DNA from: JBGANR01 sp044222225
Lineage (GTDB): Bacteria > Actinomycetota > Actinomycetes > Mycobacteriales > Mycobacteriaceae
Length of the DNA: 64,000 nucleotides
Assembly (NCBI GenBank): GCA_044222225.1
Contig: JBGANR010000005.1
Coordinates: forward strand, 1-64,000
Reading direction: 5' to 3'
The notes below the pieces were generated by a model. The model did not search any database, was not told the DNA's origin, and saw nothing but the letters and a program-made list of their open reading frames with translations. Shown here in pieces: positions 42,068-52,438 of this stretch. The stretch's first letter is position 1. Every line of letters begins with the position of its first letter. The position numbers were made by a program, and so were the translations under genes.

Positions 42068-42490
42068 TCAGCCGAGTGCGGGTTCGCCGACCGCGGCCAG
42101 CAGGTCGTTGAACTCCGTCAACGCGCGCTTGGGCACACGGGGAAACCCCTTGTGCGTCATGGCGAGCCGGCGCTTCTTCCCAAGGCCGCCGAGCTCGTGG
42201 AACGCCACGAGGTGCTGTCCCTGCGCGTCTTGCACCAGATCGATGATCCGCGGGTTGGTCACGCCGCCCTTTCCCTTCTGATAGCGGCGATGACCCGGCC
42301 GCGGATCCGGCCTGCGTTCGTAACCGTTGCGCCGGGCCCAGGCGTCGACCTGCGGGGCCACGTCGGCACGAGTCCGCAGCGTGACCACGTCCTGTGTATC
42401 ACCGCCGGACCTCTGGACCATCAGCATGATGAGAACGGTCATGGCGATGACGACGACAAGAACGACGAGAGATGTGGAGGTTCCGAACAC
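42068..42490 (-). CDS. Small membrane-anchored protein of unknown function
   Basis: 140 residues. One N-terminal membrane helix (SLVVLVVVIAMTVLIMLMV), then a soluble basic part with WARRNGYERRPDPRPGHRRY and KKRRLAMTHKGFPRVPKRAL. The GTG at 42490 is a reasonable start; a TTG three codons earlier is also open. No family recognised. It would place ~110 residues, rich in Arg and Lys, probably on the cytoplasmic side. Confidence 0.6.
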   Translation of the reverse strand: MFGTSTSLVVLVVVIAMTVLIMLMVQRSGGDTQDVVTLRTRADVAPQVDAWARRNGYERRPDPRPGHRRYQKGKGGVTNPRIIDLVQDAQGQHLVAFHELGGLGKKRRLAMTHKGFPRVPKRALTEFNDLLAAVGEPALG

Positions 42491-42597
42491 GTCGTGCAAT
42501 TTAGCATCAACAGTCTGATACGCGCAGGTCGGCTGTTCGAGGCTCGCGTAGTTCTCATCCCGGCACCTCGCATCCCGGCGCCGCGACCTCCGGGCCG

Positions 42598-43188
42598 TTA
42601 CGCCTTTCCGGCGCTCGGGTACGGCAGTTCGCCCGCCGCGAGGCGGTCGACGGTGCGGGCGATGGCTCGCCGGCGTCCGGCATCGGTCTTGAGGGTGGCG
42701 AGCCTGTGCAGAACGGCATATCGGTTCTGCGCGTCGAGTCCGTCGAAAACAGCGCGGGCCGCCGGATGGGAGGCGAGGGCCGCCAGCAGCTCGGGCGACG
42801 GTTCCATCGTCGCGGGCCCGGCGTAGGCGGCCGCCCAGCGTCCGTCGGCCTGCGCGGCGGCGACCTCCGCCTCGCCCCGCGGCCGCATCCTGCCCTGTTC
42901 CCGCAGCGTCGCGATCCGTTCGACGTTGATCTTCGACCAGATGCTCCGGCGCCGGCGCGGACCGAACCGCTGCACGTAGGTCGCCTGATCCCGGGACTTG
43001 TTCTGACCGTCGATCCAGCCGCTGCAGAGCGCCTCCTCGAGCGCCTCGCGATAGGACAGCGACGTCGGCGACGTGGTGCCCTTCTTGGCCAGCAGCAGCC
43101 AGACGAAGTCCGAGGTGTCCTCGTTCTCGTCGAGCCAGGTGCGCCACGCCGCGGCGTCGGCGACGATCAGCGGTTCCGTCGGTTCCAT
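42598..43188 (-). CDS. YdeI/OmpD-associated family protein
   Basis: A 196-residue protein of the YdeI (bacteriocin-protection/OmdA) family. Typical stretches are WLLLAKKGTTSPTSLSYREA, EEALCSGWIDGQNKSRDQAT, and QRFGPRRRRSIWSKINVERI. The biochemical role is not known; links to stress and peptide resistance are reported for some relatives. A 12-bp direct repeat TTCCATGCCGCC (43183-43194 and 43200-43211, plus strand) duplicates the start-codon region, and the downstream copy is in frame with the family start. Confidence 0.87.
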   Translation of the reverse strand: MEPTEPLIVADAAAWRTWLDENEDTSDFVWLLLAKKGTTSPTSLSYREALEEALCSGWIDGQNKSRDQATYVQRFGPRRRRSIWSKINVERIATLREQGRMRPRGEAEVAAAQADGRWAAAYAGPATMEPSPELLAALASHPAARAVFDGLDAQNRYAVLHRLATLKTDAGRRRAIARTVDRLAAGELPYPSAGKA

Positions 43189-43278
43189 GCCGCCCTCATT
43201 TCCATGCCGCCTTCGACCTTCCGCCGGCCGCCGGCTCGGGTCCGGCGGCCGGATCGTCGCACCCGGGTGTACGGTCCG

Positions 43279-45138
43279 TCATCGGTAACGCAGCCCGCTC
43301 GCTCGCTGTACGTGCTGGGTGACGCCGAGTTCCAGCGATCGGGCGGTGCCGACGAGTTCGACGGACCGCTGCGCCCGGGTGACGGCCGTGTAGACCAGCT
43401 CCCGGGTGTGCAACGGCGAATCCTCCGGCGGCAGGATGACCGTGACGTCACGGTACTGGCTGCCCTGGCTGCGGTGGATCGTCATCGCGTAGACGGTGGA
43501 GAACTCGGCGATCCGATACGGGCTGATGAGCAGCGGTCTCACTCCGCGGTCGATCGCGACGAGCAGTCGGCGACCTCCGGCGGAGTCGTCCGCACCGGCA
43601 CCGGCATCGACGACGACGCCGATGTCGCCGTTGTAGACGCCGGCGGCCGGATCGTTGGCCTCGACGAGGATCGGCTGTCCCGGGTAGAACCGGCCGGCGG
43701 CCGCCCGAAGCCCCTCCTCGGCGAGCCAGATCACCACCTGACGCGACCACCACGCGGCGCCGTACGGCCCCTCGCGGTGAGCGCAGAGGATGCGGTGCCC
43801 GCGCAACGCGTCGAGTGCGCTCTCGGCGTCGCCGACGCGGGCGGCTGCGATGAGCGAACGATGGGTCGTCAGGACCGTAGCCCGCAGGGTCGACGAGTCG
43901 ACGTCGTCATGTCGCGTGATCGCTCCACCGGCGTCGACGGCCGCCGTCACCGCCTCGGGATCCCCGGCCCGGACGGCCTCGGCGAGCGCGGCGAGCCCCG
44001 CGTCGAACCGACGGCTGCCGAGCAGCCGCGCGATACCGGCTCTGACCTCGGTCGACTCCGCCGGCGAATAATCGGCGGCCGATGCTTCGGCCAGCACCGC
44101 CTCGACTGCGGGGCTCAGCGGCGGGACCACTCCGGCGCCGCCCACCGGGCGCGCGACGATGTCCGCCAGCACGACGCCGGCGTCGACGGACGCGAGCTGG
44201 TCGGGGTCGCCGACGAGGATGAGTCTCGCGTCCGGCCGGACGGCGTCGAGGAGGCTGGCCATCGTCGTCAGCGACACCATCGACGTCTCGTCGACGATGA
44301 CGACGTTGTGCGGCAGCGGGTTTCCGGCGTGATGGCGGAACGTCGACAGCGAACCGCGGATCGGGCCCAGCATGCGGTGGATCGTCGTCGCCTCGACCCG
44401 CGGGATGCCCAGCTCGTCGGCCTGACCGTTGACCGATTCGGCGAGGCGGGCCGCGGCGCGGCCGGTCGGCGCCGCGAGGTGCAGCCGCAGCCGGTCGCCG
44501 AGCTGATCGCGCAGCAACGCGATGATGCGCGCGACGGTGTGCGTCTTGCCGGTGCCGGGCCCGCCGACGATCGCGCTCGTCCACGACGTCAGCGCGACGG
44601 CCGCCGCGACCTTCTGTCTGGCGCCGCTTCGCGCGTCCACGGCGTCCGTCGGGAAGAGCGCGTCGAGGCGGGCGGCCAGCAGCGCCGCGTCGATCGCCGG
44701 CCGGCTCGCGGCGCGGTCGTCGAGCAGCGCGCGCAGCCGCTCCTCCTGCTGGAAATACTTCTCCAGATAGAGCAACGTCTCGCCGCCGGCGTCGACGAGC
44801 CGCAGCGGCCGGACCGGTCCCGCGTCCGAACCCCGGACCAGCGGTGACGCGTCGAGGGCGGCCCTGATCTCGGCGTCCGACGGCAGGGTCAGCTCAGGAT
44901 CGAGAACGAGCGCCTCGCGGCGAAGCGAGCCGAGCGGGACGCACACGGAACCGTGCCGCAGCGCGCGGACCGCCATCGCACCCGCGAACAGCGCCGGCTC
45001 GGCGGTGTCGCCGCCGGCGAGCCGCGCGACCCGGGTCATCACGTGCACGTCCGCGGCGTCGAGCACGCCGGATTCGTTGCACGCCCGGAGCACCCCGGTG
45101 GCGCGCAACGCGCGGTCGATCGTCGTCGACTCCGTCAT
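43279..45138 (-). CDS. recD: Exodeoxyribonuclease V subunit alpha, RecD helicase
   Basis: A 619-residue superfamily 1B helicase. Walker A is AIVGGPGTGKTHTVARIIAL, and NVVIVDETSMVSLTTMASLL is motif II with the DE pair. VYAMTIHRSQGSQYRDVTVI near the end is motif V-like. RecD is the 5'-3' motor of the RecBCD complex that processes DNA double-strand ends. The ATG overlaps the recB stop (ATGA). Last gene of the recC-recB-recD operon. Confidence 0.95.
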   Translation of the reverse strand: MTESTTIDRALRATGVLRACNESGVLDAADVHVMTRVARLAGGDTAEPALFAGAMAVRALRHGSVCVPLGSLRREALVLDPELTLPSDAEIRAALDASPLVRGSDAGPVRPLRLVDAGGETLLYLEKYFQQEERLRALLDDRAASRPAIDAALLAARLDALFPTDAVDARSGARQKVAAAVALTSWTSAIVGGPGTGKTHTVARIIALLRDQLGDRLRLHLAAPTGRAAARLAESVNGQADELGIPRVEATTIHRMLGPIRGSLSTFRHHAGNPLPHNVVIVDETSMVSLTTMASLLDAVRPDARLILVGDPDQLASVDAGVVLADIVARPVGGAGVVPPLSPAVEAVLAEASAADYSPAESTEVRAGIARLLGSRRFDAGLAALAEAVRAGDPEAVTAAVDAGGAITRHDDVDSSTLRATVLTTHRSLIAAARVGDAESALDALRGHRILCAHREGPYGAAWWSRQVVIWLAEEGLRAAAGRFYPGQPILVEANDPAAGVYNGDIGVVVDAGAGADDSAGGRRLLVAIDRGVRPLLISPYRIAEFSTVYAMTIHRSQGSQYRDVTVILPPEDSPLHTRELVYTAVTRAQRSVELVGTARSLELGVTQHVQRASGLRYR

Positions 45139-48100
45139 GACGTCCCTCCCAGCAGCTGCGATACGGCCTCCACGAGCACCGCCGGTGGCCGCCAGTCGAA
45201 GACGCCGGAACCGGGCGGGGCGTCCGGGCCGATCATTCCGCGCACGAACAGGTAGCGCGCACCGCCGAGATGTCGCTCCGCGGCGTAACCCGGCAGCCGC
45301 CAGCGCAGGTAGCGATGCAGCGCGACCTGATACAGCAGCGCCTGCAACGGGTAGTGCGCGGCGATCATCTCCGCGCACATCCGCGGCGCCGTGTAGTGGG
45401 CCGCCGTCAGGTCACCGAGACCGAGCCGGTTCGTCTTGTAGTCGACGACGACGTACGACGCCTCGCCGGCGCCCGTGTCCCTGATGACGGCGTCGATGCT
45501 GCCGGTGAGGAAACCGCGCAGCGGCGCCGACCCGACCCGGCGCAGATGATCGGCGTACCCGGCGAGCGGGTCGCTCGCCGGCAGGTGCTCGTCCAGGGCG
45601 GCGGCGATGTCCGCCAGCGTCGACGCCTCCCGCCGCGGCGTCAGCCCGCCGCCGAGCGGCAGCTCGAACTCGAGCTCGGCCAGCCGATCGCGTGGCCGGA
45701 CGTCGGCGAGCGCGGCGGTGCCCTCGCGGCCGAGCCCTGCGGGGCTGCGCAGGACGAGCGTCAACGCCGAGGCCAGGGCCGGCACGTCGACGCCGGGCAT
45801 GAGGCGCGCCGCCGTGTCCGCGGTGTGCGCCGCGACCTCGGCGTCGAGGTCGGCCGCCGAGGTGTCGATGTACTCCAGGATCTCGTGGACGAGCGTGCCG
45901 AAGGCGGCGCCGTACGGCAGGTCGTTCATCGGCGACGGCGGCGAGTCACCGGCCGCACCGCTCGTCGCGAGGCCGCCGACCAGCGTGTCCTCGGCGTCCG
46001 CGGGTTCGTCGTCGTCCCGGACGCCCGTCTCGGGCGGCGCATCGTGAGCCGCCGCCGTCAAGGCCGAGTACGACGTCCGTCGCCACTCGTCGTCGATCGT
46101 GCCGTCGAAACGTGCCGCTGTCAGCGTCGGACGGTCGGCGGCGGGCGGGTCCCACCGGTCCGTCGCAGGCGTCGGATCGATCCGCGCGAGCGAGACGAGA
46201 CCGCCCGAAGCGGCCGCGATCGCGGCGAGCTCGCGGCCGATGGTGTCGTCCGAGCCGACACGGGCGCGTGGCGGCGGCGCCGTCGGCGGCACGGCACCGT
46301 CGCGGCCGAGCAGCAGCCGCGACGCCGGCGAGGTATCGCCGCCGTAGACCGGTGCGTGCCACAGGGCGACGTGGTGCCGGGCGCGCGTCACCGAGACGTA
46401 GAGCAGCCGCAGTTCCTCGGCGCTGTTCTCGGCCAGATTCCGGTTCGCGTGCCGGTAGTAGTCCCCCGTCGTCCGGCCGCAGACCTCGAGGCAGCGGCGT
46501 CCGTCGGCGTCGTGGAAGACGAACGGGTCACGCGGCAGGAAGGAACCCTCCCACGCGAACGGGACGAGCACGATGGGGAACTCGAGTCCCTTGCTGTGAT
46601 GCACGGTCAGCAGCGAGACGGCCGCGGCGTCGCTGTCGAGCCGGCGCGGCTGAGCGTCGGCGCCGGACCGGTGGTCGGCCACCTGATCGGCCAGCCAACG
46701 GGACATCGCGGGCAGCCCCGTGCCCGACTCCGCGGCGTGGGCGCCGAGCAGCTGTGCGAGGTGACGCAGATCCGTCAGCAGTCGTTCACCACCCGGCCGG
46801 GACAGCAGCCGCTCCGGCACCCGCCGCGACACGGACAATGCGTCGAAGACCGCTGCCACGCCGCCGTCGACAAACGTCCGATTCAGGTCACGGAGCTGAC
46901 CCGCGACGTCGGCGACGGCGTCGTCGCCGCGCACGTCGAGCTCGACGGCGGTGAGTCCGAACAGCGGCGACAACGCGGCCCGCCGGACGGCGCCCGCCCA
47001 CCCCGGCCGTTCGAGCGCACGAAGAAGCGCAAGCCATTCCTGCGCCGCCGGCGACTCGAAGACGCTCGTGCCCTTGGCGATGATCGCCGGGACGCGAAGC
47101 TTGTCGAGTTCGGTGGCGACCAATGGCAACTGCAGGTTCTTGCGCACGAGGACAGCGATGTCGTCGGGCTGGACGGCCCGCTCCGTCCCGTCGGCGTCGA
47201 CCAGGCGGACCACCGTCAAGAGATGGTGCACGTAGCGCGCGACGTCCCGGGCTACCGCGACCCGCACCCCGTTGACCCGCGGGAAGTCCCGGGCCATCCG
47301 TCCGAGGGCCTTGCGGTCGGACGCGCCGCGGAGAGCGAGCGGCGCCACCCCGACGATCCGGCTGCCGGGCGTCGTCGCCTCGACGGGCCGGACGACGATC
47401 CGCTCGGCGCCGAGCTGCGAGCCGCCGTAGAGACGGTCGAGCGCGCGGACGAGGTCAGCGTCGCTGCGCCGGTTGGTGCCGAGCGCCGCCTCATCCGTGG
47501 CGGCCTGGGTTGCGGCCAGATACGTGTCGACGTCCGCGCCCCGAAAGGAGTAGATCGCTTGTTTCGGGTCGCCGACGAGCACGAGCACGGAGCGCTGATG
47601 GAACGCGGTGCGCAACACCTCCCACTGTGTCGGATCGGTGTCCTGAAACTCGTCGACGAGGACGATCCGGTGCCGATCGGCGAGGAAGGCGGCGGCCGCG
47701 GGCGATTCGCGCAGGACGTCGCAGAGCACGAGTTGCAGGTCGGTGTAGTCGCGGATGCCGCCGGCCCGTTTGCGCCGCTCGACGTGCTGGCGGACGGCCG
47801 CGGCGAGCGCCGCGCGCTGCCCGGCCTCGGTCTCGGATTCCGCATCGGGCACGATCGTCGCCTCGCGGTTGGCGACCGCCTCCCTGCCGAGCCGCTGCGC
47901 CGCGGGATAGGGGACGCGGACTCCCCCGGAATCGGTCTCGCCGCGACGCGCGACGGCGTATTTGCGCACGTAGAGGTCGTCGACCACCTCGCGGATGAGA
48001 TCGGTGGCGTCGTCGACGACGCGGACGTCCGGCTCGCGCTCGCCGGCGATGCCCAGTGCCGTCAGCGCCCGCTGGCAGAAGCCGTGCGTCGTCGTGATCG

Positions 48101-48464
48101 TCGCCGCGTCGAGGTCGGACATCGCCGCGCGGATCCGTGGCAGCACCGTCGCCGCGTCGACGCGATAGTGCTCGACGAGTTCGTCGCTTCCGGCGCCGCG
48201 CTCGAGACCCGCCGCGAGGCCGCGCAACCGCAGTCGCAGTCGCTCGCGCAGCTCCTCGGCAGCGGCCCGCGTGAAGGTGATGAGCAGCAGCTCCGACAAC
48301 GGCCGCCCCTCCGCGATGAACCGGGCCGCGAGCCCGACGATCGCGTACGTCTTGCCCGTCCCGGCGCTGGCCTCCAGCACCGTCGTTCCGGACGGCAGCG
48401 CTCCGGTGAGGACGAAGGTGCGCGGTTCGCCGAGCCGTGTACTCATCGCGACGCTCCCGGTCAT
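45135..48464 (-). CDS. recB: Exodeoxyribonuclease V subunit beta, RecB helicase-nuclease
   Basis: A 1109-residue UvrD-like helicase with C-terminal nuclease. Walker A is LEASAGTGKTYAIVGLAARF, motif II is RIVLVDEFQDTDPTQWEVLR, and the region LLTVHHSKGLEFPIVLVPF is motif V. The C-terminal nuclease motif is TGSIDAVIRDTGAGEASYVV followed by VDYKTNRLG with the catalytic Asp and Lys. Both activities should be intact. The ATG at 48464 overlaps the recC stop; the in-frame ATG six codons later is less likely given the coupling. Confidence 0.95.
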   Translation of the reverse strand: MTGSVAMSTRLGEPRTFVLTGALPSGTTVLEASAGTGKTYAIVGLAARFIAEGRPLSELLLITFTRAAAEELRERLRLRLRGLAAGLERGAGSDELVEHYRVDAATVLPRIRAAMSDLDAATITTTHGFCQRALTALGIAGEREPDVRVVDDATDLIREVVDDLYVRKYAVARRGETDSGGVRVPYPAAQRLGREAVANREATIVPDAESETEAGQRAALAAAVRQHVERRKRAGGIRDYTDLQLVLCDVLRESPAAAAFLADRHRIVLVDEFQDTDPTQWEVLRTAFHQRSVLVLVGDPKQAIYSFRGADVDTYLAATQAATDEAALGTNRRSDADLVRALDRLYGGSQLGAERIVVRPVEATTPGSRIVGVAPLALRGASDRKALGRMARDFPRVNGVRVAVARDVARYVHHLLTVVRLVDADGTERAVQPDDIAVLVRKNLQLPLVATELDKLRVPAIIAKGTSVFESPAAQEWLALLRALERPGWAGAVRRAALSPLFGLTAVELDVRGDDAVADVAGQLRDLNRTFVDGGVAAVFDALSVSRRVPERLLSRPGGERLLTDLRHLAQLLGAHAAESGTGLPAMSRWLADQVADHRSGADAQPRRLDSDAAAVSLLTVHHSKGLEFPIVLVPFAWEGSFLPRDPFVFHDADGRRCLEVCGRTTGDYYRHANRNLAENSAEELRLLYVSVTRARHHVALWHAPVYGGDTSPASRLLLGRDGAVPPTAPPPRARVGSDDTIGRELAAIAAASGGLVSLARIDPTPATDRWDPPAADRPTLTAARFDGTIDDEWRRTSYSALTAAAHDAPPETGVRDDDEPADAEDTLVGGLATSGAAGDSPPSPMNDLPYGAAFGTLVHEILEYIDTSAADLDAEVAAHTADTAARLMPGVDVPALASALTLVLRSPAGLGREGTAALADVRPRDRLAELEFELPLGGGLTPRREASTLADIAAALDEHLPASDPLAGYADHLRRVGSAPLRGFLTGSIDAVIRDTGAGEASYVVVDYKTNRLGLGDLTAAHYTAPRMCAEMIAAHYPLQALLYQVALHRYLRWRLPGYAAERHLGGARYLFVRGMIGPDAPPGSGVFDWRPPAVLVEAVSQLLGGTS

Positions 48465-51400
48465 CGCAGCGTCACCTCCTCGTGGTCGAGCAGCGGTGAC
48501 CAGATCCGGACGGACCAGGTGCCGAGCTGCGTCGGTTCGGGCGGGGGCGCGGGCGCCGCGAGTTCTGCCCAGCGGTCGGCGCCCGCGGCGACGAACCGCT
48601 GGTAGCGGTCGGCGGAACCACCGAACCGGTCATCCCATGACCGGCTCGCATCGTCGAGCGCCGGGGCCGGGGGTTTGCCGCGATGCCGGGCGGACGCGTA
48701 GGCGAGGGCGGCGTCGGACTGATACGGCAGCGGCGCCGACATCCCGGCGTCGTAGACGGCCACGAGGTCGGCCAGCAGTGCGGCCGCATCGGCGGGCGCC
48801 CGCACCACCGCGCGGCTGCATACGCCGGGCTCCCGGTCCCGCGCGACCGTCACGGCGCGGACGCCGTCCAGTCCCGACGCCGCGGCCGCCAACACCCGCA
48901 CCCAAGCGCCGATCCGGAGTTTCGGCGACAGCTTGGAGAACGTGGCCGTCACGAGCTCACCGCCGCGCAACAGGACCGCGCCGGTGAGCTCGCGGCCGTC
49001 GGGCAGCGGCACGACGAGCAGGTGCGGGTCCGGTTCGGCCGAGAACGACGGGCCGGCGACGTCGGCGAGGACGTCGACATCGGCCGACACCTCGTCGAGC
49101 ACGTCCGAGCCGAGCCCGAACGGGGGCAGTGTGCCCCGCCGGTACTCCGCCCGCTGAAAGGTCGCCGAGTCGACTCCGGCCAGCCGCGCGGCGAGCAACC
49201 GATCGCCGATCTGCCAGCGTGCCAGTCCGTCGAGCACGATGGGCAACCCGTCTTCGACGTCGTCGGTGGCGTCCGCCTCGGCGACGTGGACGCCGAGCCG
49301 GCGCAGCACGAACGTCTTCACCGGGTCGGCGAGGAACTCCGCGAGACCGTCGATCGTCAGCTCACCGTCTCTGCCGGGCAGCGGCGCCGACAGGAACGGC
49401 TCGGCCGGCCGGACGTCGCGACGCGCCTGCGCGGCCCGCAGCGCGTGCGGGTCGAAGCTGCGCAGCGGCGCCTCCGGGACGAAGTTGCGGGCGTCGAAGG
49501 GTTGCAGCGGGTGCGTGTGCAGCAGCTCGTCGGCGGGCCGGCCGGTGAGATCGGCCACGGCGTCGATGAGCTCGCTGACCGGCACCGACGGCGGACGACG
49601 CGCGCCGGTCACGTCGTCGACGCCGGTGTAAAGCACGAGCAGCGCGTCCCCGGCGGACATGACGGCGTCGAGCAGGAGCTGACGGTCCTCACTGCGCGGA
49701 TCCCGCTCGCCGACGCGCGGCCGCAGGGCGAGCACGTCGTCGCCGTCCGGCGTCGCGCAGCGGGGGAACGCCTCGTCGTCGAGCCCGAGGAGCACGACGA
49801 TCCGGTGCGGGACGGCCCGCATGGGCGTCATCGTGCACACCGTCAGCTCTCCGGTGCGGAAGTTGCTGCGGGTGGGCGCCCCCGAAAGCAGCGGCGTCAG
49901 CATGGACCGGACGTCGGGCAGCCGCAGCGCGTCCTCGCCCGCCCCGGCGAACGCCGCGGCCAGCGTGCGGTGCGCTCCGAGGGTCTGCCAGGAGTCGGTG
50001 TGCGACGTCGCCGTCAGCTCGTCGACGACGTGGGTGAGCAGCACCGCCCAGCGCTGCGCCGTCGCCGGCCGCACCAGCTCGTCGAGCAGCGCCGACAGCC
50101 GGTCGAGGAACTCGGCGAACCGTCCGGCCAGCGAGACCTTGTTGCTCTCGATGCCGTCCATCGCGAGCGCGAGGCCGAGCCACGATTCGTCGTCGCCGGC
50201 GGAGACCGCGCCCAGGGCGAGACGGTCGAGTGCCGTCTCGAACGTGTTGTGCGGCACCGATCCCAGCCCGAAACGGGCGCGCTGAGCGGCACCGATCCCC
50301 CACCGGGCGCCGCCCTCGGCGACCCAGGAGTGCAGCGTCTCCAGATCGTCGTCGTCGATCCGCAGCGCTCGGCGCACCGGATCGGCCGAGAGCAGATCGA
50401 GCACCTCACTGGCCGTGACGCGGCCGTCGGCCAGGCTCAGGACGTGCCCGACGACGTCGAGCACCGGGTTCGTCCGCAACAGCGACCGGTCGGCGAGCCG
50501 CACCCGCAGCCGGGACGCCGGATGATCGGCGGCGCCGGGGCCGAACGCGGCCCGCACCAGCGGCGCGAACTCCTCGACGTCCGGGCACATCACCACGACG
50601 TCACGCGGCGTCAGCGTCGGATCGGCGGCGAACCGGGTGAGCAGGAGATCGCGGAGCACCTCGACCTGCCGGACCCGGCCGTGACACGCGTGGAACTCGA
50701 TCGACGCGGCGGCCGTCCCGGACGGCGCGGCGGTCCCGCCGACGTCGTCGAGCGCGTCGACCGCCGGCGCGTCCTCGCGGACGGCTCGCTGCAGGACGCC
50801 GAGCGCACCGCCGACCTGCGACCCGGGCGCCCGGTGGTACCGGTCGTCGTCGGTGATCGGTGCCAGCACCTCCTGGAGTTCGACGACGTCCCGGCCGAGC
50901 CCGGCCAGGATGGGATCGCGCGGCCGGACCGGCGGCTCGTCGGCCCGGGACGTCCGCGGCGGCCGGCCGTCGGACGCGTCGGCGATCCGGCGCCACAGGG
51001 CATCGCTCGGGTGCGGGATGAAGACGTGCACATCGCGATGCGCCGAGACGGCGGACAGCAGCTGTCGCTGCTCGGTGGTCGATCTGGTCGCCCCGAACAG
51101 CGCGAGCCGCGGCGGCAGGTCGACGGCGTGCGGATCTCTCCGGAGCCGGTCACAGGCGGCGGGCAGACGCAGCGCGGGGGCGTCGACGTCGAGCCGCCCG
51201 GCGACCACCCGCAGCACATGCGGCTGCCAGCGCAGCCGGCTCGGCAGGTCCGCGTCGTCACCGGCCAGCCACGCCCGGATCATCTCCGGCCGTTGCTCGC
51301 CGTAACTCGTCAGCAGACGCGTCAGATGCGTGGCCGTCGCGAACCGACGCCCGAGCCGGTGATCGTCGGTCCCCTCGACCCGCAGGTGACGTGCGAGAAC

Positions 51401-51742
51401 GGCGCAGGCCGGGTCGTCGAGACTTGCGTCGATGGCACTCAGAACGTGCCACACGAGGGCGTCCGGCCGCCACGGGTCGTCGTCGCGCGCGGTGCCGTCG
51501 GCGGCGGCGCGGACGTCGCCGATGAGCTCGGCCGGAGCCGGAAAACGCACATTGGCGCAGACGCCGTCGCCGGTCTCGGTGCCCAGCCGCCCGGCGAGCG
51601 ACTGCGCGAGCCAGCGCTCGATCCCCTTCGCCGGAACCGCGACGATCTCGGCCGCGAACGGGTCGGCGAGGCCCGTCGACAACACCTCACCGAGCGCCGT
51701 CGCCAGCGCCGCGGAGCTCTCGCTCCGATGCACGGTCAGCAT
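48461..51742 (-). CDS. recC: Exodeoxyribonuclease V subunit gamma, RecC
   Basis: A 1093-residue RecC protein, the chi-recognising scaffold of RecBCD, which has a helicase fold without ATP motifs. Recognisable parts are VPAKGIERWLAQSLAGRLGT near residue 40, VVMCPDVEEFAPLVRAAFGP, RIVVLLGLDDEAFPRCATPD and FLADPVKTFVLRRLGVHV. GGGGGAGA precedes the ATG. First gene of the operon; nothing upstream for 230 bp on this strand. Whether it recognises a chi sequence, and which, cannot be read here. Confidence 0.95.
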   Translation of the reverse strand: MLTVHRSESSAALATALGEVLSTGLADPFAAEIVAVPAKGIERWLAQSLAGRLGTETGDGVCANVRFPAPAELIGDVRAAADGTARDDDPWRPDALVWHVLSAIDASLDDPACAVLARHLRVEGTDDHRLGRRFATATHLTRLLTSYGEQRPEMIRAWLAGDDADLPSRLRWQPHVLRVVAGRLDVDAPALRLPAACDRLRRDPHAVDLPPRLALFGATRSTTEQRQLLSAVSAHRDVHVFIPHPSDALWRRIADASDGRPPRTSRADEPPVRPRDPILAGLGRDVVELQEVLAPITDDDRYHRAPGSQVGGALGVLQRAVREDAPAVDALDDVGGTAAPSGTAAASIEFHACHGRVRQVEVLRDLLLTRFAADPTLTPRDVVVMCPDVEEFAPLVRAAFGPGAADHPASRLRVRLADRSLLRTNPVLDVVGHVLSLADGRVTASEVLDLLSADPVRRALRIDDDDLETLHSWVAEGGARWGIGAAQRARFGLGSVPHNTFETALDRLALGAVSAGDDESWLGLALAMDGIESNKVSLAGRFAEFLDRLSALLDELVRPATAQRWAVLLTHVVDELTATSHTDSWQTLGAHRTLAAAFAGAGEDALRLPDVRSMLTPLLSGAPTRSNFRTGELTVCTMTPMRAVPHRIVVLLGLDDEAFPRCATPDGDDVLALRPRVGERDPRSEDRQLLLDAVMSAGDALLVLYTGVDDVTGARRPPSVPVSELIDAVADLTGRPADELLHTHPLQPFDARNFVPEAPLRSFDPHALRAAQARRDVRPAEPFLSAPLPGRDGELTIDGLAEFLADPVKTFVLRRLGVHVAEADATDDVEDGLPIVLDGLARWQIGDRLLAARLAGVDSATFQRAEYRRGTLPPFGLGSDVLDEVSADVDVLADVAGPSFSAEPDPHLLVVPLPDGRELTGAVLLRGGELVTATFSKLSPKLRIGAWVRVLAAAASGLDGVRAVTVARDREPGVCSRAVVRAPADAAALLADLVAVYDAGMSAPLPYQSDAALAYASARHRGKPPAPALDDASRSWDDRFGGSADRYQRFVAAGADRWAELAAPAPPPEPTQLGTWSVRIWSPLLDHEEVTLR

Positions 51743-51978
51743 GGTCTCCCCCGATCACCCGTCGGTCTCTCACCCCGAGGCCCGCAGTCTCCGTGGCGAA
51801 CCACGTCGTGTCTAGCACGCGGTCCCGACAGAATCGGCGGCCACGGCGCGACGAACCGTTCTGTCGGCGGCGACCCCTATGGTGGTCATCGCCGGTCGCA
51901 TCGGCACACGAAGATCACGTGCCACTGCGCCCGGCGACCACCACCCCGGTCGTACACACGAGAGGACACCGAAACCCG

Positions 51979-52425
51979 ATGCCCGACACCGCCGCTCCCG
52001 CCGCCCGTTCCGGCGCGGCCTTCATCGCCCGCCTCATCCTCGGCATCGTCTTCATCGCGCACGGCTGGCAGAAGTTCGACACGTTCGGTGTCGACAACGT
52101 CGCGAAGAGTTTCGAGGCGATGGACGTCCCCCTGCCCACCGTCGCGGCCAACTACGCGACGTTCGTCGAGCTCATCGGCGGCGCCGCCCTCATCCTGGGC
52201 CTCGCCGTGCCGATCGTCTCGCTCCTGCTGATCGCCGACATGCTCGGCGCGCTGTGGTTCGTCCACCTCGAGAACGGTCTTTTCATGTCACCCGGGCCCG
52301 GCGCGGCCGGCGGCGGCTACGAGCTCGTCCTGGCACTCATCGCCGGTCTCATCGCCGTCGCCGCACTGTCGGTCGGCAAGTTCGGTGCCGACGGCTACAT
52401 CGCCGGGCGGCGCCGCCGCGCCTGA
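51979..52425 (+). CDS. DoxX-family membrane protein
   Basis: A 148-residue protein with four hydrophobic segments; RLILGIVFIAHGWQKFDTFG is the DoxX signature, and ELIGGAALILGLAVPIVSLL follows. MLGALWFVHLENGLFM and GGGYELVLALIAGLIAVAAL complete it. DoxX relatives in mycobacteria form membrane complexes tied to redox defence, but this member lacks such neighbours. Starts at ATG 51979 after AGAGGACACC. Converges with a small zinc-finger-like gene. Confidence 0.9.
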   Translation: MPDTAAPAARSGAAFIARLILGIVFIAHGWQKFDTFGVDNVAKSFEAMDVPLPTVAANYATFVELIGGAALILGLAVPIVSLLLIADMLGALWFVHLENGLFMSPGPGAAGGGYELVLALIAGLIAVAALSVGKFGADGYIAGRRRRA

Positions 52426-52438
52426 CCGCGACCGGCGA

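Noticed and set aside
43279..51742. Accessory nuclease-helicase defence island
   Set aside because: The three proteins are the standard RecC, RecB and RecD subunits in the usual order; this is housekeeping repair.
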